Assembly: GCF_963931595.1 (NCBI RefSeq)
Contig: NZ_OZ007030.1
Coordinates: 2,410,481 to 2,474,480, forward strand
Source: an uncultured Subdoligranulum sp.
GTDB lineage: Bacteria > Bacillota > Clostridia > Oscillospirales > Ruminococcaceae
Reading direction: 5' to 3'
DNA length: 64,000 nucleotides
Each line of letters begins with the position of its first letter. Positions within the stretch are counted from its first letter, which is position 1. Both the position numbers and the translations under genes were made by a program. Positions 45,282-54,154 of the stretch are shown piece after piece. The notes beneath the pieces are model-generated. The model was not told the origin of the DNA and made no database searches. It was given only the letters and a program-made list of their open reading frames with translations.

Positions 45282-46187
45282 TTACCAGTAACTGCCGCCC
45301 TCCACCGCTTCCCGGTGGTCGATGCCCTCGTCCTCCGCCGGGCGCACCCAGGCGTCGTTGTAGAGTTTGGAGATCACCGGGTGGGTGTCCCACCGCTTGC
45401 CTTTTATGCCGAAGAGCAGCTGGGTGGCGCCGCTCATCTGGATGGCCGTGTGGCCGGTATCCCGGGCGTGGGCCGCCAGCGGCAGCCCGTAGGCTCCCGC
45501 CCCCACGATGGCCACCTCGTAGTCGGCGGCGTCCATCTTTGCTTCCATGGCCGCCAAAGCGTCAAACCAGCTGGCGTAGCCGGTGTCCTGCCCCGCCAGC
45601 CCCTGCACGGCCCGGATGACCGTCAGGCCGGAAAATTCCGGCAGCACGCCGGTGCCGGGGAAAAGCCGGGCCCGCTTTTCGTACTGGCGCAGGATGGTGT
45701 TTTTGAAGGGATGCACCACCAGCACCTTTTTGCCCGCCAGAGCGCTGCTCCAGGGGTGGGGGTGGTAGTAGGGTTCCAGCGCCCGCAGCTTGCAGAAGGC
45801 CGTGTTCCGGCAGCCCCGGATGACCTCCCGCTCCGCCCCCACGTCCCAGAGGGCCAAGAGATCAGCGCTTTGGGCACAGGATACGTACAGTCCGCAGAAC
45901 CGATTCAGCGTCTCGTCATCGGTGGGGAACACGCCGGACAGGTTGCGGATATCCTGCCGGGTGCGGTCGGTGAAATGCCCGCCGTGGGCCAATTTATCGG
46001 CCACGGTGCGCATCTCGGTGGCGCCGCACCGGGCGAAGAGGTACGGCCCGCCCTTTTGGATGGCCGCCCGGGCCAGGTCGTTGCCCGCCTCGGCATCCAG
46101 CACCCGGACGCCCCGGTATTTCCACCCGAAGCGCCAGCCCTTGTAGAGGTTGCGCGCCGCTTCCAGCAGGGCGTTATCGTTGTCCAT
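45282..46187 (-). CDS. Glycan-cluster protein of unknown family, possibly GT-D-like
   Basis: The 301-aa soluble protein has FARCGATEMRTVADKL (about 51-66), YVSCAQSADLLALWD, VLVVHPFKNTILRQYEKR, and AIVGAGAYGLPLAAHAR followed by IQMSGATQLLFGIKGKRWD. The order of these blocks recalls GT-D-fold or related proteins that recur in capsule loci, but I cannot assign a family. It overlaps the preceding GT4 gene by 14 bp, so it belongs to the operon. Treated as an unknown component. Confidence 0.7.
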   Translation of the reverse strand: MDNDNALLEAARNLYKGWRFGWKYRGVRVLDAEAGNDLARAAIQKGGPYLFARCGATEMRTVADKLAHGGHFTDRTRQDIRNLSGVFPTDDETLNRFCGLYVSCAQSADLLALWDVGAEREVIRGCRNTAFCKLRALEPYYHPHPWSSALAGKKVLVVHPFKNTILRQYEKRARLFPGTGVLPEFSGLTVIRAVQGLAGQDTGYASWFDALAAMEAKMDAADYEVAIVGAGAYGLPLAAHARDTGHTAIQMSGATQLLFGIKGKRWDTHPVISKLYNDAWVRPAEDEGIDHREAVEGGSYW

Positions 46188-47295
46188 GGGCAGCCTCCCG
46201 CTTGTGGGGCAGCAGCGTCAGCGCCAGCTCGGCGCTGTTCTGCCACAGAAAATGTTCGTTGATCCGCTTCTGGGCGGCGGCGCCCATGGCGTCGTCCACC
46301 TTATTCAGCGCCGCGGCCATCTCCTCCACCGTGTCGCAGAGCAGGCCGCTGACCCCGTCCTCGATGATGAGGTCGGGGCCCGGGGCATGGCGGGCCACCG
46401 GCGGGCAGCCCGCGTACATGGCCTCCAGCAGGCTCATGCCGAAGATCTCCTGGTCGTTGAGGTTCACAAAGGCGTTGCAGGCGTGGTAAAAGACATGCAC
46501 CGCCGTGTTGGGCAGTTCGGGGATGAGCCGGCAGCGGCCCGTCAGGTCCGCCTGGGCCAGGGCGGCGGACAGCGCCCCCGCCTGGCTGCCCTGGCCGATG
46601 ATCACCGCCTGCCAGTGGGGGGCGGCTTTGAGCAGCGGCACCAGGTCCAGCGGCCGCTTGTAGGGGTCCAGCCGCCCCACAAAGACGAAAATCTTTGCAT
46701 CCGGGTCCAGCCCCACGGCTCTCCGCAGCTTGGTGCGCTCGGCGGGCACATCGGGGATGATGGCGGTGTCCAGCCCCACCGGCATGAGCCCTGCGCAGGG
46801 CACGCCCAGGCTTTCCAGCTCGGCGGCCACGGCGGGGGTTTTGGCGTAGGTGGGCGTTTTTTTGTAGATGGCCAGGTTGCGGCAGAGCAGCAGGTCCATG
46901 ACGAGGCGCACCGCCTTGTGGGAGGAGGTGCTTTTCAGCGCCCCCAGCTGGCTGTAAAAGAGGATGCCGTGCCGCTGGCAGAAACGGTAGAGGGCGGGCA
47001 CCCCGGGGGAATTGTCCCCCATCACGTGGACGGCGTCCACATGCTCGTCCATCAAAATCTGCCAGCTTTTATAGAACGCCTGGGAGCCCAGGGCGCGCAC
47101 CGGCAGATAGTAGACCTTCACGTTGGGTTCCGGTTCCTCCACCGTGGGGGCGGCGGCGCCGGGGTCGGGGTAGAGCACGATGCCCCGGGCGCCCAGGGCG
47201 GCAAAGGCCCGGGCCAGGCCCACTTCCTGCCGGTTGTACAGGCCCTTGCGGCCCGAAGGCCCGCAGTAGAACTGCGGGATGGCAATGGTTTTCAT
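46174..47295 (-). CDS. GT4-family glycosyltransferase
   Basis: The 373-aa GT-B protein has IAIPQFYCGPSGRKGLYNRQEVG-like start (GPSGRKGLYNRQEVGLARAF), DAVHVMGDNSPGV, FVFVGRLDPYKRPLDLVPLL, AVIIGQGSQAG and the EX7E-like DQEIFGMSLLEAMYAG. Coupled by ATGA to the preceding gene. Donor and acceptor unknown. Confidence 0.9.
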   Translation of the reverse strand: MKTIAIPQFYCGPSGRKGLYNRQEVGLARAFAALGARGIVLYPDPGAAAPTVEEPEPNVKVYYLPVRALGSQAFYKSWQILMDEHVDAVHVMGDNSPGVPALYRFCQRHGILFYSQLGALKSTSSHKAVRLVMDLLLCRNLAIYKKTPTYAKTPAVAAELESLGVPCAGLMPVGLDTAIIPDVPAERTKLRRAVGLDPDAKIFVFVGRLDPYKRPLDLVPLLKAAPHWQAVIIGQGSQAGALSAALAQADLTGRCRLIPELPNTAVHVFYHACNAFVNLNDQEIFGMSLLEAMYAGCPPVARHAPGPDLIIEDGVSGLLCDTVEEMAAALNKVDDAMGAAAQKRINEHFLWQNSAELALTLLPHKREAAHGQR

Positions 47296-48269
47296 GAATT
47301 TGTCTTCACCTTTGCAAGATACCGCGCGTCGATGATTTCCAGGTGATCGTCGCGGCAGTAGGTGTGAATGCCGATCATGTCCTTGGGGTCCAGCCCCTGG
47401 ATGCGCACGGCGGCGGGCAGCGCGGCGCACATGGGCACCTCGGAACTGCCCCGCCGGGCGGAAAACTGCAGGTAGACGCCGTAGTCCACCGTGGTGCTGA
47501 CCTGGGTGGGATGGATGACCTGCTCCCCCAGCACAAAGAGCGGCCCGGCGTTGCGGCTGGTAAGATCAAATTCCCGGTGCTGCAGGTTGAAGGCTTCGTC
47601 GGGCAGCAGCTGGAAGGGCTCGCCGGAGGGTTCCGGCGGCTCGGTGCCGGGCAGGGGTTCGGGGGCGGGGACCGTTTTGCGCAGGGTGAACCGCCGCCAC
47701 CGCACATAGAGCTGGTTTTCGGGGTTGGTCTCGCTGCAGAGCAGCGTCAGGGCGTCGGGGGTGCGGTCCACCAGGATGGCGTCGCACAGTTCCCCCTGGT
47801 CCCCGAACCGCTGCACCAGTTCCCACTCGGTGGGGAAATTCTTGCAGCGGTAGAGCCGCAGGCTGTGGTCATTGCCCGATTCGGGGATCATCCAGGTCTC
47901 CCCGTTCCAGTCAAAGACGGTGGGGAAGGAGAGGTGGAAATCCTCCTCCAGCGCCACTTGCCAGCCCTCGGTGGTGCCGTTGTCCAGAAGATGGCACACC
48001 TCGATGCGGCCCTTGCCGGCGGCCAGGTCCATGGCCTCGGCGAAGAGATAGCGGGCGCCGTTGCGGCGGTAAAGCAGCGGGTCGGCGTACCAGAAGCCCT
48101 CCCGCCCGGGGAGTTGGGTGTAGGGCGCACCGCCCAGGGCGGGCAGCGGGTCGGCCCCCTCCGCCGTGGGCACCGGCCGCACGGCGATGGTATAGATTTC
48201 CTTTTCGCCCGTGAGTTTGCGCAGCAGCCGTCCGGGCGGCATGTGCAGGGCGCGGTAGAGTTGATTCAT
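47292..48269 (-). CDS. GINT1-N/GH43-like beta-propeller protein without transferase domain
   Basis: The 325-aa protein has FWYADPLLYRRNGARYLFAE (ADP motif), EEDFHLSFPTVFDWNGETWMIPES (split: HLSFPTVFDWNG, WMIPESGN) and LYRCKNFPTEWELVQRF, which recur in the N-terminal domain of glucosamine-inositolphosphoceramide transferase-like proteins. In many bacterial homologues a formyltransferase or glycosyltransferase domain is attached; here none is visible. ATGA overlaps link it to both neighbours. It probably assists glycan assembly, but its chemistry is unknown. Confidence 0.75.
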   Translation of the reverse strand: MNQLYRALHMPPGRLLRKLTGEKEIYTIAVRPVPTAEGADPLPALGGAPYTQLPGREGFWYADPLLYRRNGARYLFAEAMDLAAGKGRIEVCHLLDNGTTEGWQVALEEDFHLSFPTVFDWNGETWMIPESGNDHSLRLYRCKNFPTEWELVQRFGDQGELCDAILVDRTPDALTLLCSETNPENQLYVRWRRFTLRKTVPAPEPLPGTEPPEPSGEPFQLLPDEAFNLQHREFDLTSRNAGPLFVLGEQVIHPTQVSTTVDYGVYLQFSARRGSSEVPMCAALPAAVRIQGLDPKDMIGIHTYCRDDHLEIIDARYLAKVKTNS

Positions 48270-49429
48270 CGTTCTTCCTTTGTATATAAGCGCAGCAGGG
48301 CGCGGTAGTTTTCTTCCTCGTTGTAGGTGCGGCGGGCCGCGGCGGCGATGGCTTCGCAGTCAAAGGAGCTGGCCAGCAGCGCCCCCACCGCCCCCGCCAG
48401 GGCCCTGGCGTCCCCGGGGGCAAAGCGCAGCCCGTCGATGCCGGGGCGCACCGATGCCCCCACGTTGCCCAAGTTACTGGCCAATACCGGCGTGCCGAGG
48501 CAGTGGGCCTCCGCCGGGACGAGGGCAAAACTCTCGTAGCAGAGGCTGGCCGCCAGCACGCCCTTGCTTTCGGCCATATGGCGGTGGAGTTCCGCCGGGG
48601 TCAGCTGGCCCAGGAAGGTGACCTTCGGCCCGGCGTGGGCTCTGGCCCAGTCCCCCAGGGGGCCCTCCCCTGCGATGAGCAGGTCGGGAGCGTTTTCCCC
48701 CAGCAGCTCCCAGGCCTCCAACACGGTGGGCAGCCCTTTCAGTTCCTCCAGCCGTCCGGCAAAAAGGAACTGCTGTTTGCGGGCGTTCCAGGGCTGTACC
48801 GGCTCCTCCGCCACACAGACGGGGTTGGGTTTGACCACCAGCCGGTCGGCGTCAAACAGGGGGCGCAGGCGGTTGAATTCCAGCAGCTTGTCCCGGTCAA
48901 AGCCGGTGAGAGCCACCATGGTGACACCCCGCCAGGTGCCGAGGCGCCGGTGGAGCGCGTAAGCCGCCGCCACCACCAGTGTCTGCAGAAGGCTCCCCCG
49001 GTAGCACCGGTGGCGCACCGCGCAGGAAAGGCCGTGATGGGGGCAGTCCTCGCAGACCCTGCCCTGCCGCAGCAGAATGCCGTTGGGGCAGAACAGACGG
49101 AAGTTGTGCAGCGTCTGCACCACCGGCAGGCCACTCTGTTTGGCAGCCCGCACCACGGCGGGGCTGAGCAGCAGCAGGGTATTGTGGATGTGGACGGCAT
49201 CGGGTTTTTCCCGGGCAATGAGATCCCGCACCTCCCGGGCGGCGCGGCGGTTCCAGACGGCGTGCAGCGGCAGCAGCAGTTTGGCCAGCCCGTGGGCCGC
49301 CTCCTCGTTGCTGCGCTCATACACCACCACCCTGTGGCCGCGGCGCTCCAGCAGGGCGCGCTCCGCCGCAAAGACGGCATCCTCGCCGCCCGGCAGGCGG
49401 TAATGGCAGTGGATGAGCAGGATCTTCAC
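48266..49429 (-). CDS. GT4-family glycosyltransferase, first gene of the glycan operon
   Basis: The 387-aa GT-B enzyme has the opening ILLIHCHYRLPGGEDAVF, HIHNTLLLLSPAVV, the TLHNFRLFCPNGILL segment with Cys-rich CEDCPHHGLSCAVRHRCYRG typical of a WcaI-like subgroup, FLFAGRLEELKGLPTVLEAW and ESFALVPAEAHCLG. It lies directly behind the operon promoter. Donor unknown. Confidence 0.9.
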   Translation of the reverse strand: MKILLIHCHYRLPGGEDAVFAAERALLERRGHRVVVYERSNEEAAHGLAKLLLPLHAVWNRRAAREVRDLIAREKPDAVHIHNTLLLLSPAVVRAAKQSGLPVVQTLHNFRLFCPNGILLRQGRVCEDCPHHGLSCAVRHRCYRGSLLQTLVVAAAYALHRRLGTWRGVTMVALTGFDRDKLLEFNRLRPLFDADRLVVKPNPVCVAEEPVQPWNARKQQFLFAGRLEELKGLPTVLEAWELLGENAPDLLIAGEGPLGDWARAHAGPKVTFLGQLTPAELHRHMAESKGVLAASLCYESFALVPAEAHCLGTPVLASNLGNVGASVRPGIDGLRFAPGDARALAGAVGALLASSFDCEAIAAAARRTYNEEENYRALLRLYTKEER

Positions 49430-49470
49430 GGTGGTTTTCCCCCTTGTTGCGACAGTTCGCCTATTTTGCT

Positions 49471-49499
49471 ATTATACCCTTTTTAGACGGTCTGCGCAA
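49471..49499 (-). promoter_or_regulatory. Promoter of the surface-glycan operon
   Basis: On the minus strand TTGCGC (49499-49494), 17 bp, TATAAT (49476-49471). The only clear promoter found ahead of the 16 tightly packed genes. Confidence 0.6.
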
Positions 49500-49510
49500 G
49501 GACGGGCAGC

Positions 49511-49546
49511 AAAAAGCCGGGGCCCCGCGGCAGGCGGAGTCCCGGC
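49511..49546 (-). terminator. Terminator of the YesL-like gene
   Basis: On the minus strand GCCGGG...CCCGGC with inner GC pairs, followed by TTTTT. It separates this gene from the glycan operon promoter. Confidence 0.75.
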
Positions 49547-49552
49547 GAAAAT

Positions 49553-50329
49553 TCACTGATCCTTGTACTGTTCGTCCCGCATTTTTTTGACGGTTTCCTC
49601 CACGTGGAAGCTCTTGTCCAGCACGGGATAGATGGCCATAAGGCTGAGCAACGTGGGCAGCCAGCAGCCGGTGATGACCAGCAGCACCGAGCTGAAGGGC
49701 CAGAACAGCGCCACGATGAGCCAGTAGGCCAGCTGCCAGACAATGCCCAGCGCCGTGCGGGGCAGGTAGCCCAGGAAGAGCAGCACGGCGTTTTTGAGCA
49801 TGCCGCCGAAGGGCAGTTCCAGCAGCGCCACCTGGGCGAAGATGTACTGGGCCAGCCCGGTGAGGAAGACGATGCCCACCAGCAGAGCCACCAGCATGCC
49901 GGCCTCCTGGCCGGCCATGTGGTAGACCGTGAAGATCTGCATGGCGAGGATCAGTCCGCCCAGGGCGCCGGGCAGCACCGCCGCTTTGGCGTTGCGCTTC
50001 CACGCCCGGCGGTAGGTGGTCCACCAGTAGCCCGGCTCGTCCCGCAGGCTGCGCAGCATGGTGTCCTGCATGCCGCAGAGCTGGGGCGCCGCGATGATGC
50101 CCCCCACCACACCGGCCAGCAGCGCCGGAAACACCGCGTGGCTGACGATGGAAAACCAGATGCCGAACACAAAGGGCACCGAGCTGAGCATGGTGAGCAT
50201 GCCCGCCAGCCAGAAGGAGGTCATATCCCGGCCCAGCACCTCCACCAGGCGGGCGGCGCCCTTCTTGCGGGGGGTGTCGGGGTCCACGCCGGGACCCGGA
50301 CGGTCGTAATGCATATTGAACAGTGGCAT
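49553..50329 (-). CDS. DUF624/YesL-like membrane protein
   Basis: The 258-aa protein has about six helices in the YesL pattern: a cytoplasmic start, two helices (about 35-75), a loop with QLCGMQDTMLRSLRDEPGYWWTTYRRAWKRN (split: DTMLRSLRDEPGYWW and YRRAWKRN) and further helices. The start at MPLFNMHYD (50329) has AAGGAGAAACACC. YesL proteins often accompany sugar ABC systems; none is here. Role unknown. Confidence 0.8.
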   Translation of the reverse strand: MPLFNMHYDRPGPGVDPDTPRKKGAARLVEVLGRDMTSFWLAGMLTMLSSVPFVFGIWFSIVSHAVFPALLAGVVGGIIAAPQLCGMQDTMLRSLRDEPGYWWTTYRRAWKRNAKAAVLPGALGGLILAMQIFTVYHMAGQEAGMLVALLVGIVFLTGLAQYIFAQVALLELPFGGMLKNAVLLFLGYLPRTALGIVWQLAYWLIVALFWPFSSVLLVITGCWLPTLLSLMAIYPVLDKSFHVEETVKKMRDEQYKDQ

Positions 50330-50345
50330 GGTGTTTCTCCTTATT

Positions 50346-51029
50346 TTATATTCCGTACCGGGCGGCGCCGGTCTCCACCAGCAGGTCGGGTTCCAGCCGC
50401 AGCCCGGGACGGCGGCCCTTCTGGGCCTCGGTGACAAAAAGCCAGGGGGTGCTGCCCGGCCGCTGGCGGGCAAAGGCCAGCCGTTTGGGTTCCAGCCGGG
50501 CGGCCCGCAGGGCGCAGAACACCTCGGCCAGCTGGTCGGGCCGGTGGCAGAGGGTGAACCTTCCCCCCTCCCGCAGGGCCCGGGCGGCGGCGTTCACGGC
50601 GTCGGCCAGGGTGCAGCTGTCGGTGTGGCGGGCGGCGGCCCGCACCGGGTCGGGGCTGCGGGGTCCGGCGGCAAAGTAGGGCGGGTTGCAGGCGGCAAAA
50701 TCGTACCACCCCTGCTCGGGACCCGCCCGGCAGAAGTCCCGCAGGTCGGCGCATAAGGGGGTGATGTGATCGGCGCCGTTTTCCCGCACCGCCGCGGCGC
50801 AGAGGGCGCTGGCATCGGGGTCCAACTCCACCGCCGTGCAGGGGCCGCGGTGGCCCTCGTCGTGCCAGACCAGCGCCACGATGCCGCATCCGCTGCACAG
50901 GTCCAGCGCCCGCTGCCGGGGTTTGGGCAGGGCGAACCGGGCCAGCAGCAACGCGTCCGACCCGAAGGTGGCCCCCGGCGCCGTGAAGACCCTGGTACCG
51001 TGGTCGAGGATCTCGGGATTACCGGGCAT
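50346..51029 (-). CDS. tRNA1(Val) A37 N6-methyltransferase-like (TrmN6/YfiC)
   Basis: The 227-aa class I methyltransferase has FGSDALLLARFA, SAM motif I DLCSGCGIVAL, AVELDPDAS and the N6-adenine signature ACNPPYFAAG. It may methylate A37 of a tRNA. Its ATG lies inside the end of the NUDIX gene (11-bp overlap), so both are one transcript. Confidence 0.87.
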   Translation of the reverse strand: MPGNPEILDHGTRVFTAPGATFGSDALLLARFALPKPRQRALDLCSGCGIVALVWHDEGHRGPCTAVELDPDASALCAAAVRENGADHITPLCADLRDFCRAGPEQGWYDFAACNPPYFAAGPRSPDPVRAAARHTDSCTLADAVNAAARALREGGRFTLCHRPDQLAEVFCALRAARLEPKRLAFARQRPGSTPWLFVTEAQKGRRPGLRLEPDLLVETGAARYGI

Positions 51030-51564
51030 TTTTCTTTTGCAGCAGGGCGTATTTCATCAGGCCCACCTGGGTCTTGGAATCCCGGATGGTGCCGTCCAGC
51101 ACCATGGCCAGAGCTTTTTCGAAGGGCATCTTCACCACGTCCAGGAATTCGTCGGGGTCCAGGTGCTGGTGCACGGGGTGCAGCCCGTCGGCGGCCCAGA
51201 GATAGATCTTCTCGCTGTCATAGCCCACCGTGGCGTAGACCACCCCCAGGTCGGTGAAGTGGTCGGCGGTGAGGCCGCACTCCTCCCCCAGTTCCCGCTT
51301 GGCGGCTTCAAAGGGGTCCTCCCCCGCTTCCAGCTTGCCGGCGGGCAGCTCCCAGATCTCCTCGCCCATGGCGTAGCGGAACTGGCGGACCATGTAGACG
51401 TTGCCCTCGCCGTCCACCGGCAGGATGCAGGCCCCGCCGTGGTGGTGGACCACCTCCCGGGTGCTGGTGTTGCCGTTTTCCAGCCGGACGGTGTCCAGCG
51501 TGACCCGGATGACCCGACCCTTGAAGATTTCCTTGCTTTCCAGCATGGTTTCGGTATGCGCCAT
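51019..51564 (-). CDS. NUDIX hydrolase, ADP-ribose pyrophosphatase-like
   Basis: The 181-aa protein has the complete Nudix box GKLEAGEDPFEAAKRELGEECGL (given as GKLEAGEDPF and RELGEECGL), the VRQFRYAMGEEIWELPAGKLE lead-in (RQFRY, WELPAG) and a N-terminal beta region. Such enzymes cleave ADP-ribose. Start at 51564 with AAAGGAG 9 nt upstream. In-frame codons back to 51822 are unlikely to be translated. Confidence 0.9.
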   Translation of the reverse strand: MAHTETMLESKEIFKGRVIRVTLDTVRLENGNTSTREVVHHHGGACILPVDGEGNVYMVRQFRYAMGEEIWELPAGKLEAGEDPFEAAKRELGEECGLTADHFTDLGVVYATVGYDSEKIYLWAADGLHPVHQHLDPDEFLDVVKMPFEKALAMVLDGTIRDSKTQVGLMKYALLQKKNAR

Positions 51565-51693
51565 GATGCAGTGCTCCTTTGCGGTTGATTTGCCCCTATT
51601 GTACCGCAGCGGCGGGCAGGAATCAACCAAATTCTGCATACAATTGCACCGCCGTGCAGGGCTGTTCCCCCTCTTTGAGAAACAGAAACCCAA

Positions 51694-51723
51694 AGCGGGG
51701 TCCGCCAAAAGGCAGACCCCGCT
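51694..51723 (-). terminator. Terminator of the pst-phoU operon
   Basis: AGCGGGGTCCGCC (51694-51706) pairs with GGCAGACCCCGCT (51711-51723), one G-T pair. The minus-strand tail is weakly T-rich. Confidence 0.6.
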
Positions 51724-51770
51724 CTGGTTGGTATAGGAAAATAAGGGAATGGTTCGGGAAAGGGCGCGCT

Positions 51771-52457
51771 TTACACGATCTTGCGGGATTTGTGCACGCC
51801 GGTCTTGAGGAACTCCACCCACTCGGCCACGTTGACGGCGTGGTCGCCCAGGCGTTCCAGATACTTGCTGATCATAAAAAGGTCCAGCGCCGTCTCGGCG
51901 TCGCCGGGATGGGCCGCGATGTAGTTGGCGATCTCGGTGCTGATCTTGCTGAACATGGCGTCGCAGTCGTCGTCCTTCGCGATGACCTGGGCCGCCATGG
52001 ACAGATCCACCTGCACATAGGCGGCGATGGCGTCCTTGACCATATGCAGCGCCACCGCGCCCATCTTGTCCAGGTCTTCCAGCACGCCCACGCTGCGGGC
52101 CCCCTCGGGGTGCAGGTGCAGCGTGATCTCGGCGATATCGCTGGCCTGGTCGGCGATGCGCTCAATGTCGGTGACCATCTTCAGCGCCGTGGAAACCTTG
52201 CGCAGGTCCCCCGCCACCGGCTGCTGGCGCAAAAACAGGGTCAGGCAGCGGTGTTCGATCTCGTGTTCGGCGGCGTCGATCTCGCTGTCCCGGTCGATGA
52301 CCCCCCGGGCCAGTTCGATGTCCCCGTTGCGCAGGGCGGTCATGGCGCTCTCGATGGCGCCGCCCGCCGCGTGGCCCATCCGGGCCAGCATCGTGTCAAG
52401 CTGCATGAGCTCGGCGTCGTAAACCTTGCGGCTGCTGTAGGGCATAGTAAAAGCCAT
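51771..52457 (-). CDS. phoU: Phosphate transport regulator PhoU
   Basis: The 228-aa protein is a two-repeat three-helix bundle with the metal-binding-type motifs DIERIADQASDIAE (first repeat) and YLERLGDHAVNVAEW (second repeat). PhoU links the Pst transporter to the PhoR kinase and damps phosphate uptake. Last gene of the pst operon; SD GGAAGGAGAAG lies ahead of the ATG. Confidence 0.96.
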   Translation of the reverse strand: MAFTMPYSSRKVYDAELMQLDTMLARMGHAAGGAIESAMTALRNGDIELARGVIDRDSEIDAAEHEIEHRCLTLFLRQQPVAGDLRKVSTALKMVTDIERIADQASDIAEITLHLHPEGARSVGVLEDLDKMGAVALHMVKDAIAAYVQVDLSMAAQVIAKDDDCDAMFSKISTEIANYIAAHPGDAETALDLFMISKYLERLGDHAVNVAEWVEFLKTGVHKSRKIV

Positions 52458-52472
52458 AATCTTCTCCTTCCA

Positions 52473-53225
52473 TCAACCGAAACGGCCGGAGATGTAATCT
52501 TCGGTGCGTTTGTCCACCGGGGTGGCAAAGACGCTCTCGGTGGGGCCCATCTCCACCAGTTCGCCCAGCAGGAAGAAGGCGGTCTTGTCCGAGATACGGG
52601 CGGCCTGCTGCATGTTGTGGGTGACCATGATGATGGTGTAGTTTTCCTTCAGTTCCATCGCCAGCTCCTCCACTTTGGAGGTGGAGATGGGGTCCAGTGC
52701 CGAGGTGGGCTCGTCCATGAGCAGCACTTCGGGCTCCACGGCCAGGGCGCGGGCGATGCAAAGGCGCTGCTGCTGGCCGCCCGACATGCCCAGGGCGCTC
52801 TTGTTCAGCCGGTCCTTCACCTCGTCCCAGATGGCGGCGCCCCGCAGGCTCCGCTCCACGATCTCGTCCAGCTGGGCCTTGTTGTGGATGCCGTGGGTGC
52901 GCGGACCGTAGGCGATGTTGTCGTAGATGGACATGGGGAAGGGGTTGGGCTTCTGGAACACCATGCCCACGCGCTTGCGCAGCACGTTGACATCCATTTT
53001 GTCTTTATAGATGTCCACGCCGTCCAGCAGGATGTCGCCCGAGATGCGGCAGCCCTCCACCAGGTCGTTCATCCGGTTCAGGCTCTTCAGGAAGGTGGAT
53101 TTGCCGCAGCCCGAAGGTCCGATGAAGGCGGTGATCTCCTTCTCGGGGATGGAGATGTTGATATTTTTCAGGGCATGGAAGCTGCCGTAGTACAGATCCA
53201 TGTTTTTCACTTCAAATTTATTCAC
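52473..53225 (-). CDS. pstB: Phosphate ABC transporter ATP-binding protein
   Basis: The 250-aa ATPase has Walker [11 protein letters not shown]-loop [15 protein letters not shown] (typical of PstB), signature MSGGQQQR and Walker [13 protein letters not shown]. The GTG start (53225) follows a GAGGG SD. Lies between pstA and phoU. Confidence 0.97.
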   Translation of the reverse strand: MNKFEVKNMDLYYGSFHALKNINISIPEKEITAFIGPSGCGKSTFLKSLNRMNDLVEGCRISGDILLDGVDIYKDKMDVNVLRKRVGMVFQKPNPFPMSIYDNIAYGPRTHGIHNKAQLDEIVERSLRGAAIWDEVKDRLNKSALGMSGGQQQRLCIARALAVEPEVLLMDEPTSALDPISTSKVEELAMELKENYTIIMVTHNMQQAARISDKTAFFLLGELVEMGPTESVFATPVDKRTEDYISGRFG

Positions 53226-53242
53226 GGTAGGTCCCTCTCGTT

Positions 53243-54154
53243 TCAATGTTTGGCCAGTTTGCGCGCGATGAAGCTGGACAGGCAGTTGATGGCCAGCACC
53301 AGCACCAGCAGCACCACGGCGGTGCCGTAGGTGGCGTCCACGTGCAGGCCCTCGTTGGAGAGCAGGTACATGTGCACGGCCAGGGTGCGGGTGGAGCTGA
53401 AGACGCTTTCGGGGATCTTGGCCACCGAGCTCGCGGTGTAGATCAGGGCAGCGGTCTCGCCCACGATACGGCCCGTGGCCAGGATGACGCCGGACAGAAT
53501 GCCGGGCATGGCGCTGGGCAGCACGATGGTGAACACCGTGCGCAGCTTGCCGGCGCCCAGGCCGAAGGAGCCTTCCCGGTAGGAATCGGGCACGGCGATG
53601 AGGGCTTCCTCGGTGGTGCGCATGATGACGGGCAGCACCATGATGGCCAGCGTGAAGGCGCCGGCGATGAGGCTGTAGCCCCAGTGGAGCTGGGTGACGA
53701 AGAACAGCATGCCGAACAGGCCGTAGACGATGGAGGGGATGCCCTGGAGGGTCTCGGTGGTAACGCGCACCACCCGGACCAGCCTGTTGCCGCGCTTGGC
53801 GTACTCCACCAGCCAGATGGCGGCGAAGATGCCCAGCGGCGTGGCGATGACCAGGGAGAAGGCGGTCATGAGCATGGTATTGATGAGAGCAGGCATGAGG
53901 GAGACGTTTTCGGAGTTGTATTCCCACTCAAACAGGGAGGGTTTGAGGTTGGGAATGCCCATGACCAGGATGTAGCCGATGAGGAAGAGCAGCACGGCGG
54001 CGGTGAGCAGGGCGGCCAGCCGCACCAGCCACCGCAGGATGCCGGCCTGAACGCGGGCCGCACGGCGGTTGCGGTTGCCCTGGGGGAAGATCATGCGGGC
54101 GTTGGCCCGGGCCATACCGGCGGATTTTGCGCCGCCCACGGTGATCTCAGGCAT
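53243..54154 (-). CDS. pstA: Phosphate ABC transporter permease PstA
   Basis: The 303-aa permease has six helices and the cytoplasmic coupling region [21 protein letters not shown] with [11 protein letters not shown]. Start overlaps the pstC end by 8 bp. An Arg-rich N-terminal tail of about 35 residues precedes the first helix. Confidence 0.96.
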   Translation of the reverse strand: MPEITVGGAKSAGMARANARMIFPQGNRNRRAARVQAGILRWLVRLAALLTAAVLLFLIGYILVMGIPNLKPSLFEWEYNSENVSLMPALINTMLMTAFSLVIATPLGIFAAIWLVEYAKRGNRLVRVVRVTTETLQGIPSIVYGLFGMLFFVTQLHWGYSLIAGAFTLAIMVLPVIMRTTEEALIAVPDSYREGSFGLGAGKLRTVFTIVLPSAMPGILSGVILATGRIVGETAALIYTASSVAKIPESVFSSTRTLAVHMYLLSNEGLHVDATYGTAVVLLVLVLAINCLSSFIARKLAKH

